Shown: positions 6,102 to 14,600 of the stretch, in pieces
How the letters are laid out: each line of letters starts with the position of its first letter
Numbering within the stretch: the stretch's first letter is position 1
Assembly (NCBI GenBank): GCA_945485625.1
Contig: CALYSH010000007.1
Location: 1 to 16,381, forward strand
DNA length: 16,381 nucleotides
Source: an uncultured Lachnospiraceae bacterium
GTDB taxonomy: Bacteria > Bacillota > Clostridia > Lachnospirales > Lachnospiraceae
Reading direction: 5' to 3'
The notes under the pieces: model-generated
Told to the model about the DNA's origin: nothing
What the model saw: the letters and a program-made list of their open reading frames with translations, nothing else
Databases searched by the model: none
Translations under genes and position numbers: made by a program

Positions 6102-8201
6102 ATGAGCATGACAGTACCGGAAATGTACGGAAGCCTGGTATTCAACGACAAAGTAATGAGGGATAAGCTTCCAAAGGATATTTATAAGGCATTAAGAAAG
6201 ACAATTGATAAGAATTCCCACCTTGAGCTGGATGTTGCCAACGCTGTTGCGGTGGCAATGAAGGAGTGGGCTGTAGAGAATGGGGCAACCCATTTTACAC
6301 ATTGGTTCCAGCCTATGACCGGTTTTACTGCGGAGAAGCATGACAGCTTTATCTCTCCTGTTGATGGCGGAGAAGTCATTATGGAGTTCTCCGGCAAGGA
6401 GCTGGTAAAGGGCGAGCCTGATGCTTCCAGTTTCCCTTCAGGTGGTTTGAGAGCAACCTTTGAGGCAAGAGGCTATACTGCATGGGATCCTACCTCACCT
6501 GCGTTTATCAAGGATGGCACATTATATATTCCTACCGCGTTTTGCTCCTACAGCGGTGAGGCACTGGATAAGAAAACTCCTTTGCTTCGTTCCATGGAAG
6601 CATTGAACAGAGAAGCTACCAAGGTGCTTCATGTACTTGGTAATACAGAGGTGGGAAGTGTAACCACTACAGTAGGTCCTGAGCAGGAGTACTTCCTGAT
6701 TGACAAGGAAGCCTTCGCAAAGAGAAAGGATCTGATTTTCACCGGAAGAACCCTTCTTGGTGCAAAGCCTCCCAAGGGACAGGAGATGGAGGATCATTAC
6801 TTCGGAACCTTAAAGCCCAGAGTTGCGGCTTATATGCATGATTTGGATGAGGAGCTTTGGAAGCTGGGAATTCCCGCGAAGACCAAGCACAATGAAGTAG
6901 CTCCCTGCCAGCATGAGTTAGCACCGATTTTTGATACCACCAACGTGGCAGTGGATCACAACCAGCTGACCATGGATGTGATGAGAAAACTTGCCGACAA
7001 GCATGGATTTGTTTGCCTCCTTCATGAGAAGCCTTTTGAAGGAATCAACGGATCCGGTAAACATAATAACTGGTCCATGACCACGGATACCGGAGTAAAC
7101 CTCTTAGATCCCGGAAAGACTCCCGCAGAGAATATTCAGTTCCTTGTGTTCCTGATGGCAGTTGTCACAGCAGTGGACAATTATGCAGATTTAATGAGAT
7201 TGTCCGTAGCAAGTGCAGGCAACGATCACAGATTGGGAGCAAACGAGGCGCCTCCCGCAATTATCTCCATTTTCCTTGGCGATGAGCTGACAGCAGTTCT
7301 GGATTCCATTGAAAATGATACCTTCTTCGGAAACAGACAGAAGGTTGCCATGGAGATTGGTGCAACGGTATTGCCTCATTTCTATAAGGATACCACCGAT
7401 CGTAACAGAACTTCTCCCTTTGCTTTCACCGGTAATAAGTTTGAGTTCCGTTCCCTTGGTTCTTCTCTTTCCGTATCCGGTCCCAATGTGGTATTAAATA
7501 CCGCAGTGGCAGAGGCACTCAGCGAGTTCTATGAGGTATTGAAGGATGTACCTGCTGAGAAGATGGATGAAACCGTACATGGTTTGTTGAAGGAAGCAAT
7601 CAAGAAGCATAAGAGAGTTATCTTTAACGGAAACGGTTACACCGACGAATGGATCGCAGAGGCTGAGAAGAGAGGTCTCTACAATTACAAATCCACTCCG
7701 GATGTATTGCCTGTATTTGTAGAGGATAAAAATGTGCAGCTCTTTACCAAGCATCACATCTTTACCGAAAGCGAGATTAAGTCCAGATATGAGATTCTTT
7801 TGGAGAACTACTCCAAGACCATTCATATTGAGGCAAAGACCATGCTGGATATGGTAAATCACCAGTTTATGCCCGCTCTTTTGGAAACCCTGGATAAGGC
7901 TCTTACCGTAGCTGCAAAGAAAAAGAAGGTTTGTGAGAGCATCAGCTGTAAGACTGAAACTGCTATCATTGAAAAGCTGTCAGCAAGCTATGATGCAATC
8001 TATGATGCAGTACAGGCTTTGGCAGAGGATACCGAAAAGGTTGAGAGCATGAGTGATGAGCTGGCAGCAGCGAAGTTCTATCAGGCTACTATCCTGGAGG
8101 ATATGAGTAAGCTTCGTGCACTGGCTGATGCGGCAGAGGAAATGATTCCCGACGGAGTACTTCCTTACCCCAGCTATGCAGATATTCTGTTTTATGTATA
8201 A
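6102..8201 (+). CDS. glnN: Glutamine synthetase, type III (GSIII)
   Basis: ATP-dependent condensation of ammonium with glutamate to glutamine, in the cytoplasm. The product is 699 residues, the size of type III enzymes and much longer than the roughly 440-470 of GSI. An N-terminal GSIII-specific region (about 1-150, with FTHWFQPMTGFTAEKHDSF near 65-83) leads into the catalytic domain: VGPEQEYFLID (191-201), the metal and glutamate site NEVAPCQHELAP (264-275), NGSGKHNNWSM (316-326), and the FTGNKFEFRSLGSS stretch (442-455). A helical C-terminal extension with likely coiled coil covers about 560-685. Nothing resembles the adenylylation loop tyrosine of enteric GSI. It stands alone behind its own promoter and attenuator-like leader, followed by a terminator and then amt, so it heads the nitrogen cluster. 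The gene is often annotated glnA; I use glnN for type III. Confidence 0.97.
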   Translation: MSMTVPEMYGSLVFNDKVMRDKLPKDIYKALRKTIDKNSHLELDVANAVAVAMKEWAVENGATHFTHWFQPMTGFTAEKHDSFISPVDGGEVIMEFSGKELVKGEPDASSFPSGGLRATFEARGYTAWDPTSPAFIKDGTLYIPTAFCSYSGEALDKKTPLLRSMEALNREATKVLHVLGNTEVGSVTTTVGPEQEYFLIDKEAFAKRKDLIFTGRTLLGAKPPKGQEMEDHYFGTLKPRVAAYMHDLDEELWKLGIPAKTKHNEVAPCQHELAPIFDTTNVAVDHNQLTMDVMRKLADKHGFVCLLHEKPFEGINGSGKHNNWSMTTDTGVNLLDPGKTPAENIQFLVFLMAVVTAVDNYADLMRLSVASAGNDHRLGANEAPPAIISIFLGDELTAVLDSIENDTFFGNRQKVAMEIGATVLPHFYKDTTDRNRTSPFAFTGNKFEFRSLGSSLSVSGPNVVLNTAVAEALSEFYEVLKDVPAEKMDETVHGLLKEAIKKHKRVIFNGNGYTDEWIAEAEKRGLYNYKSTPDVLPVFVEDKNVQLFTKHHIFTESEIKSRYEILLENYSKTIHIEAKTMLDMVNHQFMPALLETLDKALTVAAKKKKVCESISCKTETAIIEKLSASYDAIYDAVQALAEDTEKVESMSDELAAAKFYQATILEDMSKLRALADAAEEMIPDGVLPYPSYADILFYV

Positions 8202-8211
8202 GATATCATTT

Positions 8212-8227
8212 AACGCAAAGGCGCGTT
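8212..8227 (+). promoter_or_regulatory. Hexaloop hairpin in amt leader, possible antiterminator
   Basis: AACGC (8212-8216) pairs perfectly with GCGTT (8223-8227) around the loop AAAGGC, the same loop as the hairpin before glnN. The stem differs from the glnN one (AAAGC/GCTTT) by paired changes on both sides. The 3' strand is shared with the 5' arm of the terminator at 8217-8249, so forming it would disrupt that terminator. The function is inferred. Confidence 0.45.
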
Positions 8228-8249
8228 CCCAAGGGGAACGTGCCTTTTT
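8217..8249 (+). terminator. Intrinsic terminator between glnN and amt
   Basis: GGCGCGTTCCC (8220-8230) pairs with GGGAACGTGCC (8234-8244) with one G-T pair, loop AAG, then a run of five T. A preceding AAA can extend the stem against the T run. It lies 15 nt after the glnN stop and about 40 nt before amt. No strong promoter follows it, so amt, pyrG, gltB and gltD probably depend on reading through it. Confidence 0.85.
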
Positions 8250-8257
8250 GCGTATGT

Positions 8258-8273
8258 CGGTCTCGTGAGATCG
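8258..8273 (+). other. Small hairpin abutting the amt ribosome binding site
   Basis: CGGTCT and AGATCG pair (one G-T) around the loop CGTG, ending one base before the ribosome binding site AAAGGAGG (8274-8281), which sits 8 nt before the amt ATG. It could help keep the site open or affect initiation. A six-pair hairpin of this size can arise by chance. Confidence 0.3.
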
Positions 8274-8289
8274 AAAGGAGGAATGGTTT

Positions 8290-10053
8290 ATGAGTGAAGA
8301 GATTTTATCAGTAGTAAACGGTGAAGTGTTTGGTGTCTGGTTCTTGATCGGTGCCGCACTGGTATTCTGGATGCAGGCCGGATTTGCAATGGTGGAGGCA
8401 GGCTTTACCAGGGCAAAGAATACAGGGAACATCCTGATGAAGAATTTGATGGACTTCTGTATCGGTACGGTAGTGTTCATCCTGATTGGCTTCAGCTTGT
8501 TGCTGGGTGAGGATGTTATCGGACTGATCGGTAAGCCGGGCTTTGATATTTTCACGGCCTATGAAAGCTTTGACTGGTCCAATTTTGTATTTAACTTAGT
8601 GTTCTGTGCCACAACGGCAACCATTGTTTCCGGTGCCATGGCAGAGAGAACAAAGTTCCTTTCCTACTGTGTTTATTCCGCTGTGATTTCCGCTTTGATT
8701 TACCCCATTGAAGCACACTGGATCTGGGGTGGCGGCTGGCTGGCACAGATTGGCTTCCATGATTTCGCAGGTTCCTGCGCGATTCACATGGTCGGCGGTA
8801 TTTCCGCTTTGATTGGTGCAAAGATTTTAGGACCCAGAATTGGTAAGTTTGTGAAAGATAAGAACGGTAAGGTAACAAAGGTAAATGCCTTCCCCGGACA
8901 CAACCTTCCCATTGGTGCACTTGGTGTATTCATTCTCTGGCTTGGCTGGTACGGTTTTAACGGTGCAGCTTGTACTACCATAGACCAGCTGGGTTCCGTA
9001 TTTGTGACCACCACTATTGCTCCTGCTATCGCCACTGTAGTATGTATGGTATTTACCTGGGTGAAATATGGCAAGCCTGATATTTCCATGTGTCTGAATG
9101 CTTCCCTGGCAGGTCTGGTAGCAATTACTGCTCCCTGTGATGTTACAGATGCCTTTGGCGCGATTGTAATCGGTGCAGTTGCCGGTCTCCTGGTTTGCTT
9201 CGGCGTATGGTTTCTGGATTATGTGCTTCACATTGATGACCCGGTTGGTGCCGTTGCAGTTCACTGCATGAATGGTATCTGGGGTACCATTGCAGTAGGT
9301 CTGTTCGCTACCAATACCGCTCCCGGATACAGCATTGCAAATGCAAACGGGGATGAAATCGTAGGTCTGTTCTACGGCGGTGGATTTGAGCTTCTTGGTT
9401 TACAGCTTCTTGGTCTGGTTTCCGTAGTCGCCTGGACAGCTGTAACCATTACCATTACTTTCTTGGTAATCAAAGCAATCTTTGGTCTTCGAGTAACGGA
9501 GGAGGAAGAAATTATCGGTCTGGATGCTACCGAGCATGGTCTTCCCAGTGCATATGCAGGCTTCAGTATCATGGATATCTCCAACACCATGACAATGGAT
9601 ATCAATGAGAACACCAGCCTGGGTACCGAAGATTATGAGGAAGCAAGTGAAGCAAAGAAGAATGCAGCGGTTCCTGTTGTAAATCCTTTGCCTGAATCCG
9701 GTATCAACAATGTGGTAATCATTGCAAAACTGAGTAAGTATGATGCTTTGAAGAAGGCAATGAATGATCTGGGTGTTACCGGTATGACCGTTACCCAGGT
9801 AATGGGTTGTGGTATCCAGAAGGGTGCCGGCGAGAAATACCGTGGCGTTGAGATGGATGTGACCCTGCTTCCGAAGGTAAAGGTAGAAGTGGTAGTCAGC
9901 AAGATTCCGGTAAGCGCGGTAGTGGAAGCTGCAAAGAAGGCTTTGTATACCGGACATATCGGAGACGGAAAGATTTTTGTATATCCTGTTGAGAAGGTGG
10001 TTAAGATTCGTACCGGTGAGGAGGATTTCGCCGCATTGCAGGATGTGGAATAA
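8290..10053 (+). CDS. amt: Ammonium channel with fused C-terminal P-II domain (Amt-GlnK fusion)
   Basis: Membrane ammonium channel, 587 residues, joined to a nitrogen sensor protein. Residues about 12-400 form the Amt domain with some 11 membrane segments. The family motif MQAGFAMVEAGFTRAKNTGN covers 28-47. Asp158 and the pore twin histidines His166 and His325 (E. coli AmtB His168 and His318) are present. The cytosolic Amt tail (EIIGLDATEHG, 407-417) runs into an acidic linker (about 430-470). Residues 472-587 are a complete P-II domain: TVTQVMGCGIQKG, the T-loop, LLPKVK (526-531), TGHIGDGKIF (554-563) and KIRTGEED (572-579). Gln510 and Lys529, which bind 2-oxoglutarate and ATP-Mg in P-II, are kept. 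Arg518 matches GlnK Arg47, which plugs the AmtB pore. The uridylylated Tyr51 is replaced by Met522. It precedes pyrG by 25 nt. No frameshift joins the two parts. Confidence 0.96.
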   Translation: MSEEILSVVNGEVFGVWFLIGAALVFWMQAGFAMVEAGFTRAKNTGNILMKNLMDFCIGTVVFILIGFSLLLGEDVIGLIGKPGFDIFTAYESFDWSNFVFNLVFCATTATIVSGAMAERTKFLSYCVYSAVISALIYPIEAHWIWGGGWLAQIGFHDFAGSCAIHMVGGISALIGAKILGPRIGKFVKDKNGKVTKVNAFPGHNLPIGALGVFILWLGWYGFNGAACTTIDQLGSVFVTTTIAPAIATVVCMVFTWVKYGKPDISMCLNASLAGLVAITAPCDVTDAFGAIVIGAVAGLLVCFGVWFLDYVLHIDDPVGAVAVHCMNGIWGTIAVGLFATNTAPGYSIANANGDEIVGLFYGGGFELLGLQLLGLVSVVAWTAVTITITFLVIKAIFGLRVTEEEEIIGLDATEHGLPSAYAGFSIMDISNTMTMDINENTSLGTEDYEEASEAKKNAAVPVVNPLPESGINNVVIIAKLSKYDALKKAMNDLGVTGMTVTQVMGCGIQKGAGEKYRGVEMDVTLLPKVKVEVVVSKIPVSAVVEAAKKALYTGHIGDGKIFVYPVEKVVKIRTGEEDFAALQDVE

Positions 10054-10078
10054 AGAATGATTGGAAGGGCTTAGAATT

Positions 10079-11692
10079 ATGGTGAAGTACGTATTTGTAA
10101 CAGGTGGTGTTGTTTCAGGATTGGGAAAGGGAATCACGGCAGCCTCCCTGGGAAGACTTTTAAAGGCCAGAGGGTATCATGTGACCATGCAGAAGTTTGA
10201 CCCCTATATCAATGTGGATCCCGGCACCATGAATCCCATTCAGCACGGAGAGGTATTCGTCACCGATGACGGAACCGAAACGGATCTGGATCTGGGACAT
10301 TATGAACGCTTCATCAATGAGAGCCTGGATAAGAATTCCAACGTGACCACCGGTAAGATTTACTGGTCGGTACTAAACAAGGAACGACATGGTGATTATG
10401 GTGGGGGAACCGTTCAGGTTATCCCCCACATTACCAATGAAATCAAGTCCAGGTTTTACCGGGGGAAAAGTCCGGAGGAAGAAACCATTTCCATCATAGA
10501 GGTGGGTGGTACGGTGGGCGATATTGAGAGCCAGCCGTTTCTGGAAGCCATTCGTCAGTTCCAGGCTGAGGTGGGAAGAGAGAACGCAATCATGATTCAG
10601 GTTACCCTGATTCCTTACCTGAAGGCCTCCGGTGAAATGAAGACAAAGCCTACACAGATGAGTGTAAAAAGTTTACAAAGTATGGGAATCTGGCCTGACA
10701 TATTGGTGTGCAGGTCAGATTATCCTGTTGATGAGAATATGAGAGAAAAGATCGCTCTTTTCTGTAATGTACCTAAGGAGAATGTGCTTCAGAACCTGGA
10801 TGCGCAATCCCTGTATGAGGTGCCTTTGATGCTGGAAGAAGAGCATCTGGCAGCTGCGGTCTGCAAATGCCTGAATATTCCATGTCCGGAGCCGGATTTG
10901 GAAAAGTGGAAACAGATGGTGGAGGATTTCCATAATCCCACGCGATCTGTTACCATTGCGATTGTAGGAAAATATGTTGCCCTGCATGACGCCTATCTGA
11001 GTGTGGTGGAGGCGTTAAAGCACGGCGGCATTGCGCATAAAGCAAAGGTTAACATTCGCTGGATTGATGCGGAGGAGCTGCTTCCGGATAATCTGGAGGA
11101 GTATCTGCATGATGTGCAGGGAATTCTGGTTCCCGGAGGCTTTGGTCAGAGGGGAACCGAAGGAAAGATTCTGGCGGCGGAATATGCCAGAACGAAGAAA
11201 ATCCCTTATCTTGGAATTTGCCTGGGAATGCAGCTGGCAATTGTGGAATTTGCCAGAAATGTATGTAAGCTGACGGATGCCGCAAGCATTGAGCTGAACC
11301 CTGAGACAACCAATCCTGTGATCTGTCTGCTCCCGGACCACACCGAGGAAGAGGATCTGGGCGGAACATTGCGGCTGGGCGCATACCCCTGCGTGTTAAA
11401 GGAAGGAACCATTGCAAACAGAGTCTATGGATGCAGGGAGATTTCCGAGCGACATCGTCACAGATACGAAGTGAATAATGATTACAGAGATATATTGACA
11501 CAGAATGGTATGATTCTCTCCGGACTGTCTCCGGACGGACGAATCGTTGAAATGATAGAATTAAAAGAACATCCTTACTATGTTGCAACCCAGGCACATC
11601 CGGAATTCAAATCCAGACCGGATAACCCCCATCCCCTGTTTGCAGGTCTGATTGAAGCAGCATTGGTATTGAATGAGGAGGAAGGATTATGA
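10079..11692 (+). CDS. pyrG: CTP synthase
   Basis: Cytoplasmic enzyme that aminates UTP to CTP using glutamine and ATP. The product is 537 residues. The N-terminal synthetase domain (1-270) starts MVKYVFVTGGVVSGLGKGIT with the phosphate-binding loop, followed by QKFDPYINVDPGTM (38-51), DLDLGHYERF (69-78) and the EVGGTVGDIES block (141-151). The class I glutaminase domain (about 290-535) has the GICLGMQ elbow with Cys381 and the His507/Glu509 pair. I chose the ATG at 10079 because it matches the conserved MxKYIFVTGG start of the family and has GGAAGG at 10063-10068; an in-frame TTG at 10061 adds only six unconserved residues. It starts 25 nt after amt with no leader hairpin or promoter and overlaps gltB by 4 nt. 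Confidence 0.98.
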   Translation: MVKYVFVTGGVVSGLGKGITAASLGRLLKARGYHVTMQKFDPYINVDPGTMNPIQHGEVFVTDDGTETDLDLGHYERFINESLDKNSNVTTGKIYWSVLNKERHGDYGGGTVQVIPHITNEIKSRFYRGKSPEEETISIIEVGGTVGDIESQPFLEAIRQFQAEVGRENAIMIQVTLIPYLKASGEMKTKPTQMSVKSLQSMGIWPDILVCRSDYPVDENMREKIALFCNVPKENVLQNLDAQSLYEVPLMLEEEHLAAAVCKCLNIPCPEPDLEKWKQMVEDFHNPTRSVTIAIVGKYVALHDAYLSVVEALKHGGIAHKAKVNIRWIDAEELLPDNLEEYLHDVQGILVPGGFGQRGTEGKILAAEYARTKKIPYLGICLGMQLAIVEFARNVCKLTDAASIELNPETTNPVICLLPDHTEEEDLGGTLRLGAYPCVLKEGTIANRVYGCREISERHRHRYEVNNDYRDILTQNGMILSGLSPDGRIVEMIELKEHPYYVATQAHPEFKSRPDNPHPLFAGLIEAALVLNEEEGL

Positions 11693-14600
11693 ACCAGATG
11701 ACAGATGACAGCCAGCAGAAGACCCTGTATGAGCCCTCTTTTGAGCATGATAACTGCGGTATCGGTGCCGTAGTAAACATTCATGGAGAAAAGAGCCACG
11801 GAATTGTAGATGATGCGTTGAAAATAGTAGAGAACCTGGAGCATCGCGCCGGAAAGGACGGCGAGGGAAAGACCGGTGACGGCGTAGGTATTCTGACCCA
11901 GATTCCACACAAATTTTTCAAAAAGGTGTGTAAGGATGCCGGCATCGAAATCGGGGGTGAGCGGGAGTATGCAGTGGGTATGTTCTTCTTCCCCCAGAAT
12001 GAGCTGAAGAGAAGCCAGGCTAAGAAAATGTTCGAAATCATTGTGGAAAAGGAGGGCCTTTCCTTCCTTGGATGGAGAGAATTGCCTACGGTCGAGGCAG
12101 TGCTGGGCCAAAAAGCACTGGAGAGCTGTCCGCGTATTTTCCAGGCATTTATTAAGCGTCCCGCAGGGTTGACCGAGGATCTGGACTTTGACCGGAAGCT
12201 GTATGTGATCCGTCGTGTGTTTGAGCAGAGTAATGAGAACACCTATGTGCCCTCTCTTTCCTGCAGAACCATTGTATATAAGGGAATGTTCCTGGTAGGA
12301 CAGCTTCGTACCTTCTTCCTGGATTTACAGGATGAAGCCTATGAGTCTGCCATTGCCATGGTGCATTCCAGATTCTCTACCAATACCAACCCCAGCTGGT
12401 TACGGGCACATCCCAATCGTCTGGTGGTACACAATGGTGAAATCAATACCATCCGAAGCAATGCGGACAAGATGCTGGCAAGAGAGGAGACCATGCATAC
12501 CAGCTGCTTTACCGATGAGGAATTGACCAAGGTTCTGCCGGTTATTTCTACGGAAGGCTCCGATTCTGCCATGCTGGATAATACCCTGGAGTTTATGATA
12601 ATGGGTGGTATGGATCCCGCCCTTGCAGCCATGATTCTGATTCCCGAGCCCTGGGAGCATAATGATACCATTTCCCAGAAGGAGAGGGATTTCTACCAGT
12701 ATTATGCAACCATGATGGAGCCCTGGGACGGCCCCGCATCCATTCTGTTTTCCGATGGTGATGTGATGGGTGCTATCCTGGATCGTAACGGTTTGAGACC
12801 TTCCCGTTATTATGTGACCGATGATGACCGTTTGATTCTTTCTTCGGAAGTCGGTGTGCTGAAGATTGATGATAAGCATATTTTGAAAAAGGAAAGACTG
12901 CATCCCGGAAAGATGCTTCTGGTGGATACCAAGAAGGGAAGAATCATTTCGGATGAGGAGCTGAAAGCTCTTTATGCCGGAAGAGAGCCCTATGGTGAGT
13001 GGCTGGATTCCAATCTGTTGAACCTCAGTGATTTAAAGATACCTAACCAGAAGGTGCCCAACTTTAAAAAGGACGAATTGGTTCGGCTGCAGAAGGCCTT
13101 TGGATATACCTATGAGGATTATAAAGAGGAGATTGGCGCCATGGCGCTTCAGGGCTCTGAGCATGTGGGCGCAATGGGTGTGGATACGCCTATCGCAGCC
13201 TTGTCCAAGGAGTATCAGCCTCTGTTTTACTATTTCAAGCAGCTCTTTGCCCAGGTAACCAATCCTCCCATCGATGCAGTGCGTGAAAAGATTGTAACCG
13301 CTACCAGCATATATATAGGAAAGAACGGAGATTTGTTATCTGAGAAACCTTCCAACTGCAGAGTGCTGAAGGTGCAGAATCCCATTCTGTCCGATTTGGA
13401 TCTGCTTAAGATTTCCCACCTGAATCAGGAAGGTCTGAAGGTAGAAAAGGTTTCCATGCTCTTTTACAAGAGTACCAGACTGGAGCGTGCCATTGAGCAT
13501 CTCTGCGTGGAGGTGGACCGGGCATATCGTGATGGTGCGAATATACTGATCTTGTCTGACCGCGGCGTGGATGAAAACCATGTGGCTATTCCGTCCCTGT
13601 TGGCAGTATCCGCAGTGCACAACCACCTGGTTCGTACCAAGAAGTGCATGGCTATGTCCCTGGTACTGGAGACTGCAGAGCCCTGCCTGGTACATCATTT
13701 TGCAGCACTTTTGGGCTATGGTGCATGTGCCATCAATCCTTACCTGGCTCACGCATCCATCGCGCAGTTGATTTCCGAGGGACTGCTGGAAAAGGATTAC
13801 TATGCGGCTGTAAACGATTATGACAAGGCTGTCATTCAGGGCATTGTAAAGATTGCTTCCAAGATGGGTATCTCCACCATTCAGTCCTATCAGGGCAGCC
13901 GTATTTTTGAGGCAATGGGTATTGATAAGAGTGTGATTGACCAGTACTTCACCGGTACGGTTTCCAGAATCGGCGGTATTACCCTGCAGGATATTGCCGC
14001 CAACACGGATAAGCAGCATTCCCTGGCATTTGACCAGTTAGGCTTAAATACCGATATGTCCATTGATTCCATGGGACGTCATAAAATGCGTGCCCAGGGA
14101 GAAACCCATCGGTATAATCCTGCAACCATTCATATGCTGCAGATGGCTACCAGAGAGGGTGACTATCAAAAATTCAAGCAGTACACAGAGATGGTGGATC
14201 AGGAGGAAACCGGATATATCCGAAGTCTGATGGATTTCGTGTATCCGGAGGCAGGAGTACCCCTGGAGGAAGTGGAGAGTGTAGAGAGTATTGTGAAGCG
14301 CTTCAAGACCGGTGCCATGTCCTACGGTTCCATTTCTGAGGAGGCTCATGAGGCCCTGGCAATTGCCATGAACAGACTGCACGGTAAGTCCAACAGTGGT
14401 GAGGGCGGAGAAAGTGATGAGCGTCTGGAAAGCGCAGGAACGGACCACGACAGAAGCTCTGCCATCAAGCAGGTAGCCAGCGGACGTTTCGGTGTTACCA
14501 GCAGATATTTAACCAGCGCCCAGGAAATCCAGATTAAGATGGCTCAGGGTGCAAAGCCCGGTGAGGGCGGTCATCTGCCGGGCAAGAAGGTATATCCCTG

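Noticed and set aside
8290..10053. Possibility that Amt and P-II are two genes joined by a sequencing error
   Set aside because: The frame is continuous, with no ribosome binding site plus start codon near the P-II start and a sensible hydrophilic linker. A true fusion is the simpler reading.
9400..10137. A 245-codon minus-strand open frame opposite the amt P-II region
   Set aside because: It is antisense to the conserved Amt and P-II domains and to the pyrG start, with no family features. It is a shadow of the + strand genes.
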